Shown in pieces: positions 1-8,201 of a stretch of DNA of 64,000 bases (positions are counted from its first letter, which is position 1; each line of letters opens with the position of its first letter). This stretch comes from Bdellovibrionia bacterium (GTDB taxonomy: Bacteria > Bdellovibrionota > Bdellovibrionia > Bdellovibrionales > JAGQZY01): contig JAUICP010000001.1 of the NCBI GenBank assembly GCA_030427805.1, positions 682,001 to 746,000 of the forward strand, in the 5' to 3' direction. The notes under the pieces are model-generated. The model searched no databases and was not told the origin of the DNA. It saw only the letters and a list, made by a program, of their open reading frames with translations. The translations under genes were made by a program, and so were the position numbers.

Positions 1-117
1 GGCGAAGAGTCACTTGTCTATTTACTCGTTCAACATGACGGGCGTATGTCTTACCTCTACGCAGGTCGTATGAATCCAAGTGTAACTACGGACTCTTGGG
101 TCAAAATCTCTGAATAG
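1..117 (+). CDS. 3' end of a gene cut by the window edge
   Basis: Frame 1 is open from the first base to a TAG at 115-117 and encodes the last 38 residues of a protein. The fragment reads like a beta-rich C-terminus (hydrophobic/polar alternation around LVYLLVQHDG, then YAGRMNPSV). The next gene starts only 9 bases downstream, so the two are probably co-transcribed. The visible part is too short to name a family. Confidence 0.6.
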   Translation, partial: GEESLVYLLVQHDGRMSYLYAGRMNPSVTTDSWVKISE

Positions 118-126
118 GATAGTGTT

Positions 127-954
127 GTGAAGGATCGGTTTTATTACAGTTTATTAGTTTTAATTGTTTTGGGTTTTGTTGCCCTGATAGTTTCAGATTC
201 GAAGTTGTCAGCACTCGGTGATCGTTGGCCAAGTGAAAGTCAGCAACATATGAACGACCCTGTTTCTCAATCTAAAGAGATAAAAGAAAATTCTCAAGAA
301 TTGATGAAAGAACTTTTTGATGCCAGTGAGTCCGATGCTGAACGGAGTGATCTAGAGGCTCTTCGGGTTCAGTTGGAGAAGCTAGAAGAGAGTCAAAAAT
401 GTTGGTTCGACCCAAATTGTGAATTGGAGTTCGAAGCACAATCGCCTTTGGATGCTAATTCTCACTTTCGTAAACAAACTCTGGATGCTCTCATTGCTAT
501 TAAAGACTTTTTATTGAAGAACCCCGAGTACACGGGAAAGTTCGAATACCTTTTTTCTAGTTATGTCGCTCATCAAGATGATTTTGTTAAAGAACAGGCC
601 CTTGAGTATTTTGCTTGGGTAGAGCCAAATCAGGAGAGGTTAGAAGCTATTATGGGTGGCTTATCCCAGTCCTCAAGTGTGCCTCTCTATGATTCAGCGA
701 CCTCATTACTCAAATCTTATCATCAGTTTGGATTTGGTCGCGAAGTTTCTAGCTTTATTTCGCACCAAATTCGTCATGGTGGGTTTTTCTTGTCCCGAGA
801 TCTGGCCAAGAAATCTCTTGAATTTATGACTCCTGAGACCTTCGATATTTTTCACCGTCTGCAAGAAGAATTGCCGGAAAACAGTAAAACTTCTAGAATT
901 TTGCAGTTTTCAATCAATGAATACCTTCGTTCAAGGAAGCTTTCCGGCCAATAG
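127..954 (+). CDS. Membrane-anchored hypothetical protein
   Basis: This 275-residue protein has a GTG start. Residues 7-24 form one hydrophobic segment (signal anchor), so the rest should be periplasmic. About residues 45-90 are acidic and probably coiled coil; two cysteines follow (the CWFDPNC stretch near residue 92). The remainder is alpha-helical with repeated Leu/Phe/Ala positions, loosely like HEAT or TPR folds. I recognise no family. It lies 9 bases after the preceding partial gene and is followed by a strong intrinsic terminator, so it is the last gene of that unit. Confidence 0.6.
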   Translation: MKDRFYYSLLVLIVLGFVALIVSDSKLSALGDRWPSESQQHMNDPVSQSKEIKENSQELMKELFDASESDAERSDLEALRVQLEKLEESQKCWFDPNCELEFEAQSPLDANSHFRKQTLDALIAIKDFLLKNPEYTGKFEYLFSSYVAHQDDFVKEQALEYFAWVEPNQERLEAIMGGLSQSSSVPLYDSATSLLKSYHQFGFGREVSSFISHQIRHGGFFLSRDLAKKSLEFMTPETFDIFHRLQEELPENSKTSRILQFSINEYLRSRKLSGQ

Positions 955-979
955 CTTGCTTTTTACGGCTGAGATGTAT

Positions 980-1013
980 AAAACTCCAAGTGATTCATTA
1001 CTTGGAGTTTTTT
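980..1013 (+). terminator. Intrinsic terminator
   Basis: AAAACTCCAAG (980-990) pairs perfectly with CTTGGAGTTTT (1001-1011) across a 10-base loop and ends in a run of six T. It terminates the unit ending at 954. The 3' arm also carries GGAG, six bases before the GTG chosen as start of the ureohydrolase gene. Confidence 0.85.
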
Positions 1014-1952
1014 GTGTCAGAATATAAGCCATTACCCGGTCGAGACTTTCCACGATTTTCAGCGATCAAGACCTTTTTTAGGTTACCCCATGTCGACATT
1101 GATGCTGATTACGAATTGGGAATCGTCGGAGTTCCTTTTGATGGAGGAGTTTCCTATCGTCCAGGGGCTCGCTTTGGTCCGACGCGGATTCGAGAAATCT
1201 CCTCTTTAGGTAGAGTTTATAACTGGGGACGCCACCAGAGTTTTGTCGAAAAGGTGAAAGTAGCCGATTTGGGTGATTGTCCGACTGTTCCGATTGATCT
1301 CAAACAAACATACGAAAAAATTGAAGCTTACTTTTCAAATCTACTATCCAAGAACAAAAAGTTTATTGCTGTTGGCGGGGACCATTCGACAACACTACCC
1401 CTACTTCGAGCAGTAAAGAAAAACCTGGGTCGCCCAGTTCAGTTGATTCACTTTGACGCCCATCTGGATACTTACCCTGCGGCATGGGGATGCGAATACC
1501 ACCATGGAGCTTTTGTTCGCCATGCGGTTGAAGAAGGTTTAATTCTTCCAGAGAAGAGTCATCAGTTTGGGATACGCGGACCTTTAGCGGGTTCTGACGA
1601 CCTAGACTTTGTGACGAAACACAAAATTAATGTTCATACTGTTGATGATATTCGTAGAAAAGGAATCTTTGATTTCGTAGATGCCCTGCCGGAATTTAAT
1701 GACGATCCCGTTTATATTTCTTTTGATATCGATTGTTTAGATCCTGCCTATGCGCCAGGAACAGGGACTCCGGTGCCTGGTGGACTAACGACCTATGAGA
1801 CCCAGCAGATTTTAAGATCTCTCAAAATAAAAAACCTCGTGGCTTGTGATTTGGTCGAAGTTTGCCCAGCCTACGATCAAAGTGAAATAACCTGTTTAGC
1901 CGCTCTAGACTCAATCTTTGAATTTATTGGCCTTTTTGCCCAGGCAAAGTAA
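1014..1952 (+). CDS. speB: Agmatinase/arginase-family ureohydrolase
   Basis: Manganese-dependent hydrolase of the ureohydrolase family, which releases urea from agmatine, arginine or similar guanidino compounds. The metal-binding motifs are present: GGDHS near residue 120, HFDAHLDT near 146 and SFDIDCLDPAYAPG near 236. At about 312 residues it has the family's normal length. Agmatinase is likelier than arginase from general similarity, but substrate cannot be fixed from motifs. An in-frame GTG exists at 990, but it lies inside the upstream terminator. The GTG at 1014 has GGAG six bases upstream, so I choose 1014. The K+ channel gene follows after 3 bases, suggesting co-transcription. Confidence 0.85.
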   Translation: MSEYKPLPGRDFPRFSAIKTFFRLPHVDIDADYELGIVGVPFDGGVSYRPGARFGPTRIREISSLGRVYNWGRHQSFVEKVKVADLGDCPTVPIDLKQTYEKIEAYFSNLLSKNKKFIAVGGDHSTTLPLLRAVKKNLGRPVQLIHFDAHLDTYPAAWGCEYHHGAFVRHAVEEGLILPEKSHQFGIRGPLAGSDDLDFVTKHKINVHTVDDIRRKGIFDFVDALPEFNDDPVYISFDIDCLDPAYAPGTGTPVPGGLTTYETQQILRSLKIKNLVACDLVEVCPAYDQSEITCLAALDSIFEFIGLFAQAK

Positions 1953-1955
1953 AAT

Positions 1956-2966
1956 GTGCCTAAGGGCATGGAATCAAATAGAAGTCTCGTTTTTATAGCA
2001 TTATTACTCAGCGTTTTCTCTTTTGGGGTCATCGGATATGAGCTCATTGAGGACTGGGACTTTTTAGACTCTCTCTACATGACGGTCATCACTCTAACAA
2101 CCACCGGTTACGGTGAAGTTCATAAGCTTAGTGATGAAGGCCGTGTTTTCACAATATTCCTTATGCTTTTCGGAATTGGTACCTTTGCCTACATCATACG
2201 TGAGTTTGTTTCATCTCAATTTGAAGAGATTGAGAAAAGAAGGAGAAAGAAGATGCTCAAAGAAGTCGCACGTCTCCGGGGTCATGCCATTATTTGTGGG
2301 TATGGCCGCATGGGAAAAGTCATTTGCGAAGAACTTTCTTTGAAGGGATTTCCCTTTGTGGTTATCGAGCAAAAACCAGAGTGTATCGAACAACTCAGGC
2401 AAACGAATTACTTGTGGGTTGAAGGGGATGCAGCTGAAGATGATATTCTAATTGAAGTCTGTGTTGAAAGAGCTAATGTTCTTGTTTCTGCGATCGATAG
2501 TGATGCCGATAGCCTTTATGTTCTTCTCGCTGCACGAAATATTAATCCAGAAATCTACACAGTGATTCGAGCGAGCTCGGAAACCGCACGAAATAGAATG
2601 GTGAGGATGGGGGCCAATCGAGTCGTACAGCCGCTTACGATGAGTGGAAAGAAAGTGGCCCAATCGGTAATTAATCCTGCCGTTGAAGAAATTATGGAAA
2701 TTGGTGGTTTAACAGATGGTACGGAATCTGGTGTCCAAGTAGTCGACATCACGGTTAAGTCGGGCTCACCCTTAGAGGGCAAGGCACTGGTTAATAGTGG
2801 TCTTAAAAAAGGAGACCACGGTTTTGTGGTGATTGGGATTCGACGTGGCAATGATGAATTTATTTTTGCACCAAAGGGAGATGAGATATTTCGCGTTGAT
2901 GATTGTGTCGTCGGGATCGTAAAGAGGGATGATTACAAGGAAACCTTGAAATTATTCGAAGCTTAG
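1956..2966 (+). CDS. Two-TM potassium channel with RCK/TrkA domain
   Basis: Inner-membrane K+ channel, 336 residues. A first membrane helix lies at about residues 8-28. The pore loop carries the selectivity filter TTGYGE near residue 49, and a second helix at about 67-90 completes a 2TM channel. The cytoplasmic part starts with a Rossmann RCK domain (GYGRMGK near 115, followed by an acidic GDA motif) and ends in a TrkA-C-like domain at about 255-330. This is the standard MthK/Kch architecture. The GTG at 1956 is used; an ATG at 1968 is an alternative, since an AAGG lies close to it. It ends just before a bidirectional terminator. Confidence 0.9.
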   Translation: MPKGMESNRSLVFIALLLSVFSFGVIGYELIEDWDFLDSLYMTVITLTTTGYGEVHKLSDEGRVFTIFLMLFGIGTFAYIIREFVSSQFEEIEKRRRKKMLKEVARLRGHAIICGYGRMGKVICEELSLKGFPFVVIEQKPECIEQLRQTNYLWVEGDAAEDDILIEVCVERANVLVSAIDSDADSLYVLLAARNINPEIYTVIRASSETARNRMVRMGANRVVQPLTMSGKKVAQSVINPAVEEIMEIGGLTDGTESGVQVVDITVKSGSPLEGKALVNSGLKKGDHGFVVIGIRRGNDEFIFAPKGDEIFRVDDCVVGIVKRDDYKETLKLFEA

Positions 2967-2995
2967 TTTTATTGATATAAATTTTAGAACTTAAG

Positions 2996-3022
2996 AAAAG
3001 GGAGCTGGTGGCTCCCTTTTTT
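2996..3022. terminator. Bidirectional intrinsic terminator
   Basis: AAAAGGGAGC (2996-3005) pairs with GCTCCCTTTT (3011-3020) around TGGTG. T-runs occur in both reading directions, so it can serve the K+ channel gene (+) and alaS (-), which converge here. Confidence 0.9.
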
Positions 3023-3029
3023 GCTGAGT

Positions 3030-5750
3030 CTAATTGAGCCCGCCGATAAGGTCGGCTTTAGCCTTATCCAAGTTGCCACGATCTTGAATCGCTCCCTGGG
3101 CAAAATCCGGACGACCTCCGCCTTTACCGCCTGTAATCGCGGTTATCTTTTTAATGACATCTCCGGCCTTTATTGATCCCGACAGATCCTTGGTGACTGA
3201 AACAATCAGTGGCGAACTGTCTTCTCCTTGACCAATGACAACGACGATTCCGGACTGAACCTTGTCCTTAATTTTATCGGTCATTTCCGAGAGAATTTTT
3301 CGGTCGTCTAACTGAAGAGGTGCCCAGACGAGTCGTCCAGAAGTCCCCTGAATGTTAAAGTCATGGGCTTGGCTAATGAGAGAGTCAAAATCAGTTTGGC
3401 TGGATTGGACATCTTTAAAAGATTTTTCTAGATTTTTGATTTTAGCCTGAAGTTTTAAAATATCGTCTTCGATCGGTGAATCTGCAAACTGTTCGGGGTT
3501 AAGGGGCTCTGAAAGGGCCTTCCAATCAATTCGATGATTTCTCTCTTGCAAGAGTTTTTTATGTTGCTCAGTGAGCTGATTCAAATAATTAAAAGCCAGG
3601 TTCCCAGTTAAGGCTTCGATTCGTCGCACTCCCGAGCTGACACCAGTTTCGGTGACAATTTTGAAGACTCGAATATCATTGGTATTGCCAACATGGGTTC
3701 CTCCGCAAAGCTCCATAGAAAAAGGACCCATTTTAATGACTCGAACTTCGTCTTCGTACTTTTCGCCAAAAAGCGCGAGAGCTCCATCGGCAACGGCTTG
3801 ATCGTAGGTCTTTACCGAACTCTGTACGCTATGACTGGCTCCGACCTGTTCATTGACGAGACTTTCTATCGCTAAAATTTCGTGCTGATTCAAGGGCTGG
3901 TTGTGGGTAAAATCAAATCTTAAGCGAGTCGCATCGACGAGAGAACCAGCTTGGGTTACGTGATCTCCGAGTACCTTTCTTAGGGCAGCGTGAAGCAAGT
4001 GTGTTGCCGAGTGATTAGACATTATCGCTCGACGGCGACTTTCATCAACAATTTGTAAGATTTCGGTTTGAGATTTCAATTCTCCTTCGAGAACTTCAAT
4101 ACTTAAAATGAAAATTCCATTCTTCTTTTGGCAATCTGTGACCTTTGCTAGGGCATCCGGGGCCCAAGAGAGGATAAAACCAGTATCTCCAACTTGCCCA
4201 CCACTTTCAGCATAGAAACAAGTTTGATCACAAATGATATAACCTTTATCGCCCTTCTTAAGGGATTCGCTTCGATCGCCCCCTTTTAAGAGAGCGAGAA
4301 CCTGCGCAGTCTCTGAGGTCTCGGTGTATCCAGTAAACTCAGTGTCGCCGGAACTTTTGTGTACTTCGTGAGTGATTGCGATTAAAGATTGCTCGTCAGA
4401 GTCAGGACCAGAACCCTTCCAGCTCGCCCGAGCCTGAGCTTTGGATTCTTCCATACGGGCTTCAAAAGCAGATTCATCAACTTTTATATTGCGCTCTTCA
4501 GCCATAACTCGGGTGAGATCGACGGGGAAGCCAAAGGTGTCGTAGAGTTTGAAAACCACTTCTGTATCGAGTTGGTCGCCAGGATTCAGTTTTTTAAGCT
4601 GATTATTTAAAATATCTGTTCCCTGATCAAGAGTACTGAGAAACCTCTTTGTTTCATCTTGTACGTTTCGCATGATAATTTTTTTGCGATCCAAAAGGTA
4701 GGGGTAGAAATCAGACATTTGTTCTATGACCGTACCAACGAGAATAGAAAAAAGATCTTGGGAGTCCGTTAGATTTCGACCGTAGCGAATTCCTCGGCGC
4801 ATGATTCTTCTAAGTACATAGCCGCGTCCTTCGTTTGAAGGAAGAACACCGTCGGCGATAAGAAAACAAGTTGCTCTGGCATGGTCGGCAACGACACGCA
4901 TGGCAGCGGTCGTCTTTCGAGCCTCCTCATCATCTTTTAGAATATGAGGATCAGAGACGTAATCTTTTTTTGATTGATTGGCCGCCGATCGAATGATCGG
5001 AGAAAAAATGTCTGTGTCGTAGTTATTAAATTGGTTTTGCATGACGGCCGCAACTCGTTCAAGACCCGAGCCGGTATCAACGGACGGAGATGGAAGGGGT
5101 TTTTGTCCGGTTCCATCTTCGTTAAACTGCATGAATACGAGATTCCAAATTTCGACAAAGCGATCACCACCGTCTTCCATTGTTTCTTTGTCTGCACCTG
5201 GGTAGCAATTGGGACCGTGATCAAAAAAGATTTCGGAGCAGGGACCGCAAGGCCCAGTGTCGCCCATCCTCCAGAAGTTGTCCTTCTCACCGAACCGATA
5301 AATTTTATCTTTTGGGACGCCAATCTTTTTTTGCCAGATTTCAGCAGCATCGTCGTCCGACTCAAATACGGTGACATAGAGTTTTTCTTTTGGAATGGCC
5401 AATTCTTGGGTGAGAAATTCCCAAGCAAAGGCTATTGCATCATCTTTGAAGTAATCTCCAAACGAAAAGTTACCGAGCATTTCAAAGAAAGTATGGTGTC
5501 GGGCTGTGTGTCCGACGTTTTCAAGATCATTGTGTTTACCGCCAGCACGTACGACTTTTTGTACCGTCACGGCCCGCTTTGATTCTGGTTTCTCAAGACC
5601 GAGAAATTTATTTTTAAACTGATTCATCCCGGCGTTAGCAAACAAAAGAGTCGGATCATCTTCAGGAATCAGAGATGAACTGGGCAAGTGCTGATGCCCT
5701 TGCTTTTCGAAATATTTAACAAAATGATCGCGAATCTTTTTACTCTCCAT
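3030..5750 (-). CDS. alaS: Alanyl-tRNA synthetase
   Basis: Cytoplasmic enzyme that charges tRNA-Ala. The full-length 906-residue protein has the class II catalytic domain at the N-terminus (begins MESKKIRDHFVKYFEKQGH), the editing domain with zinc ligands HSATH near residue 580 and CGGTH near 682, and a C-terminal DHHA1 domain with the Gly-rich GGKGGGRPDFAQG motif near 875. Nothing is missing compared with the family. The start overlaps the end of recX by 11 bases, so the two form a recX-alaS unit, an order also known in other bacteria. Confidence 0.98.
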   Translation of the reverse strand: MESKKIRDHFVKYFEKQGHQHLPSSSLIPEDDPTLLFANAGMNQFKNKFLGLEKPESKRAVTVQKVVRAGGKHNDLENVGHTARHHTFFEMLGNFSFGDYFKDDAIAFAWEFLTQELAIPKEKLYVTVFESDDDAAEIWQKKIGVPKDKIYRFGEKDNFWRMGDTGPCGPCSEIFFDHGPNCYPGADKETMEDGGDRFVEIWNLVFMQFNEDGTGQKPLPSPSVDTGSGLERVAAVMQNQFNNYDTDIFSPIIRSAANQSKKDYVSDPHILKDDEEARKTTAAMRVVADHARATCFLIADGVLPSNEGRGYVLRRIMRRGIRYGRNLTDSQDLFSILVGTVIEQMSDFYPYLLDRKKIIMRNVQDETKRFLSTLDQGTDILNNQLKKLNPGDQLDTEVVFKLYDTFGFPVDLTRVMAEERNIKVDESAFEARMEESKAQARASWKGSGPDSDEQSLIAITHEVHKSSGDTEFTGYTETSETAQVLALLKGGDRSESLKKGDKGYIICDQTCFYAESGGQVGDTGFILSWAPDALAKVTDCQKKNGIFILSIEVLEGELKSQTEILQIVDESRRRAIMSNHSATHLLHAALRKVLGDHVTQAGSLVDATRLRFDFTHNQPLNQHEILAIESLVNEQVGASHSVQSSVKTYDQAVADGALALFGEKYEDEVRVIKMGPFSMELCGGTHVGNTNDIRVFKIVTETGVSSGVRRIEALTGNLAFNYLNQLTEQHKKLLQERNHRIDWKALSEPLNPEQFADSPIEDDILKLQAKIKNLEKSFKDVQSSQTDFDSLISQAHDFNIQGTSGRLVWAPLQLDDRKILSEMTDKIKDKVQSGIVVVIGQGEDSSPLIVSVTKDLSGSIKAGDVIKKITAITGGKGGGRPDFAQGAIQDRGNLDKAKADLIGGLN

Positions 5751-6162
5751 AAACTACCTTCCAAATCGTCTCGTCTTCAAAGCCTCGACTTTTCAACCAG
5801 CGACAGAGTTTATCAGTGTTTTCTTTCCAGGTCTTCTTATCTGGACCTAATTTAGCTTCTGCGAAATCGAGAGCCTTTGACATTTCTATTTCAGAATTTT
5901 TGGGAACTCGAGGCAGGCCTTTTTTTCGCAGGTAATTACAGATGTAAAGGTATCCTTTACCTCTTGCATCAAGCTGCCTGGCCACTTTCTTTGAGAGTTC
6001 GCCTTCCTCGGGGAGCCAGCCGGTTTCTTTAGCCTCTTCGATGGCTTCGGAAATTTCAGAATCTTCGTAGTTGGCTCTGAGTTTTTGCCGGAGCTCCATC
6101 TCGGAATGGTCGCGTCTGGCGAGATAATCCATGAGTTTTTCGCGTGCTGGTTTTTTAGGCAT
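5740..6162 (-). CDS. recX: RecX-like regulatory protein
   Basis: 140-residue protein built from three-helix repeats typical of RecX (LARRDHSEMELRQKL, then a W-LPEEGELS segment and a basic GKGYLYICNYLRKKG segment). RecX modulates RecA filaments by binding in their groove and blocking extension. Here recA lies about 5 kb away on the other strand, so recX is coupled to alaS (11-base overlap) instead of following recA. No clear SOS box is visible upstream of recX. Confidence 0.85.
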   Translation of the reverse strand: MPKKPAREKLMDYLARRDHSEMELRQKLRANYEDSEISEAIEEAKETGWLPEEGELSKKVARQLDARGKGYLYICNYLRKKGLPRVPKNSEIEMSKALDFAEAKLGPDKKTWKENTDKLCRWLKSRGFEDETIWKVVYGE

Positions 6163-6218
6163 GATGAAGTCATAGGATGGAATGACCTATTTGTCCATAG
6201 AATCTAAGAAATCCAGTA

Positions 6219-6240
6219 AACAGGGGCTCATAGCCCCTTT
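6219..6240 (-). terminator. Hairpin after lipoprotein gene
   Basis: AGGGGCT (6222-6228) and AGCCCCT (6232-6238) form a tight hairpin immediately after the stop of the lipoprotein gene, read on the minus strand. The following T-run is poor, so it is a weak or Rho-assisted terminator. Confidence 0.5.
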
Positions 6241-6243
6241 CGT

Positions 6244-7014
6244 CTACTCTTTAAAATTTGCGTTAAAGAAACTAGTGATGGCCGCCTGATCGAGAACCAC
6301 CTGATCGTTTATGGAGTAAAGTAGGCAGAAGCCAGGATTGGCCTGCTCGCATTGGTTCATAGCATCGGCTTCAGCTTCATCCGCCGTCGGAGCTCCAACT
6401 CTATAGCCGCCACCGCCGTCAATGGTCAGGGCCAAAGCTTTGTTCGTACCGCCATTGGTGTAACCGGGAAGCGTGTTTGTATAGATGGCCTCATTCACGA
6501 AAGGCACATTATCAGCAGAGTATGTAGATACTGAAAGATCGATAAACTTTTGGAAATTTTGGTTAAAGTCAGCCTCATCATATTTTACGGTGTTGCCCTC
6601 GGCAAAGAGAGAACACGCATTGTTGTCACTCGCAATTTGACAGGCTTCCATGGCTCGAACACTGGCAATGGTTTGATTCTCACTGGGAGCATCGGAATCC
6701 CCATACATAAGGTAACCATAACCGTTTTGCGCAATTGCAATTGCTTTAAAACCACTGGCAGCGAGGTAGTTGCTCAGATTGTTGAGCATATACGACTTAT
6801 CAGTGGGAATATTTTGACTGGATACTGCATCACCCGCAGTGAATGAATTGTTAGTTGGATTGGGATTTGGAGTAGGTGTGGGATCACCGGTTCCACTTCC
6901 GTTGTTATTGCTCGGGGGAGCGGTCTTAGTGCTCGCTGGAGAGCAATTTTGAAATAAGACCATCAGCCCTAGTGAGAAAAGGATTATTGTTAGTTTTTTA
7001 AGTGAGTTAGTCAT
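6244..7014 (-). CDS. Lipoprotein, paralogue 1 of a tandem pair
   Basis: 256-residue exported protein. The N-terminus is a signal peptide ending in the lipobox LFQNC (Cys24), a Bdellovibrionota-style lipobox with Asn before the cysteine. A Pro/Thr/Asn-rich linker follows (about residues 28-58). The mature part contains two similar halves, each with a GYG or GGGGY segment and a short cysteine segment (ACQIASDNNACSLFAEG; EADAMNQCEQANPGFCLLY). This recalls the DUF4189-type pattern in which Cys-containing loops follow an Ala-rich helix, but I cannot prove that membership. It is clearly homologous to the next gene. Function is unknown; the likely site is the periplasmic face of an outer or inner membrane. 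Confidence 0.75.
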   Translation of the reverse strand: MTNSLKKLTIILFSLGLMVLFQNCSPASTKTAPPSNNNGSGTGDPTPTPNPNPTNNSFTAGDAVSSQNIPTDKSYMLNNLSNYLAASGFKAIAIAQNGYGYLMYGDSDAPSENQTIASVRAMEACQIASDNNACSLFAEGNTVKYDEADFNQNFQKFIDLSVSTYSADNVPFVNEAIYTNTLPGYTNGGTNKALALTIDGGGGYRVGAPTADEAEADAMNQCEQANPGFCLLYSINDQVVLDQAAITSFFNANFKE

Positions 7015-7110
7015 CTTCGTACCCCGTAACCTAATCGTTATACTTTTATATAGATCAAGAATAGTGCCAAAGACGAACGGGGATTCTGATCGATTTAAGC
7101 TTCAAAAGCT

Positions 7111-7141
7111 AAGCAGGTGTCTAACAATTTTCCACCTGCTT
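7111..7141 (-). terminator. Hairpin between the two lipoprotein genes
   Basis: AAGCAGGTG (7111-7119) pairs perfectly with CACCTGCTT (7133-7141). It starts 8 bases after the stop of the upstream lipoprotein gene on the minus strand. There is only a short T-rich tail, so it could be a terminator or an mRNA-stability hairpin between the paralogues. Confidence 0.6.
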
Positions 7142-7149
7142 GAATCCAC

Positions 7150-7983
7150 CTAGAACGAAGGTGGTGCTTCGTAAAAGTTAGCCATAAAGAATGCTTCAAT
7201 AATTGCTGCATCTAAAACAATCTGTCCATTGACCGCGTAGATGATGCAATCGTCGGGAGCATTAGCATTCCGACATTCGGTAAGAGCAGTGTTTCTAGCA
7301 GCATTTTGGCTGGCTTCTCCGCGACCAAATCCGCCGCCGCCATCAAGAGCGAGGGCGAGAGCTTTTTGAGTTGCTCCATTGGTATAGGCGGGTAGATTAT
7401 TAGCTCTAACATCGCTATCGATCCAAGGAACTTTAGCTGGAGCGTAGGCCGTGTCGGCGAGGTTAATTGGTAAAACAAAGTTGTTAGGAAAATCTGCTTC
7501 ATCGTATTTTACGATATTTGCTTCGGCCCAGATCGCACAAGCATTGTTGTTACTGGCAATTTGACAGGCTTCAAGGGCCCGTTGGTTGGCTTCTGCTTGA
7601 TCATTACTAACCGCGGTCTGTCCGCCATAGCTCATGTAACCATAGCCATTAGCTGCGATGGCAATGGCTTTAAAGCCACCTGAAACGATATAGGCATTGA
7701 GGCCATCTTTCATATAGGTCTTATCCGAAGGCATTTTATCAACTGATACCACATCACCGGCTCTGAATTTAGGTGGAGCGGGAGTTGGTGTTGGAGCCGG
7801 CTCTTCCACTTCTTCTTCAACTGGATCTTCGGTTTCACCAGTGGGATTGTTCTCGGCCTGATTGTTACCATTACCAATCGACTTCAAGCTAAGAGCACCT
7901 TCTTCAGCGCAATTCTGAAATGAGATGATGAATAAAGAAAGGATCGAAAAGAGCACTGCGTGCTGGATCTTGAAACGAAACAT
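7150..7983 (-). CDS. Lipoprotein, paralogue 2 of a tandem pair
   Basis: Homologue of the neighbouring lipoprotein. I place the start at 7983 (MFRFKIQH...), because GGGGGA lies five bases upstream; an upstream in-frame ATG at 8007 lacks such a site. The signal peptide ends in ISFQNC. An acidic, Pro/Thr-rich linker follows, then the shared body: NGYGYMSYGG, ALEACQIASNNNACAIWAE, KYDEADF, ALALDGGGGFGRGEA and a second Cys pair (CRNANAPDDC). The gene pair arose by duplication. No enzymatic motif was recognised. Confidence 0.75.
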   Translation of the reverse strand: MFRFKIQHAVLFSILSLFIISFQNCAEEGALSLKSIGNGNNQAENNPTGETEDPVEEEVEEPAPTPTPAPPKFRAGDVVSVDKMPSDKTYMKDGLNAYIVSGGFKAIAIAANGYGYMSYGGQTAVSNDQAEANQRALEACQIASNNNACAIWAEANIVKYDEADFPNNFVLPINLADTAYAPAKVPWIDSDVRANNLPAYTNGATQKALALALDGGGGFGRGEASQNAARNTALTECRNANAPDDCIIYAVNGQIVLDAAIIEAFFMANFYEAPPSF

Positions 7984-8148
7984 TTTTCCCCCAAATACCT
8001 GATACAAAAAATTTGTAATACCCTTATTGATTTATAGATACAAACTCGGGACCAACTCGAAGGTAATGAGTGGGATGTCGGCGTCTAGAAGACTGACAGC
8101 TGAAAAATTCGTACACACTGAAATGGATTTGTTTCGATTTGAGACTTT

Positions 8149-8187
8149 AAAAGGGGCTCATTTATAAAAATGAGTGGGTGAGCCTTT
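8149..8187 (-). terminator. Terminator of the pilT gene
   Basis: On the minus strand AAAGGCTCA pairs with TGAGCCCCTTT, with a second A/T-rich pairing in between, giving a long hairpin that ends in TTTT shortly after the pilT stop. Confidence 0.65.
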
Positions 8188-8201
8188 ACAAAAGAGAGGG
8201 C

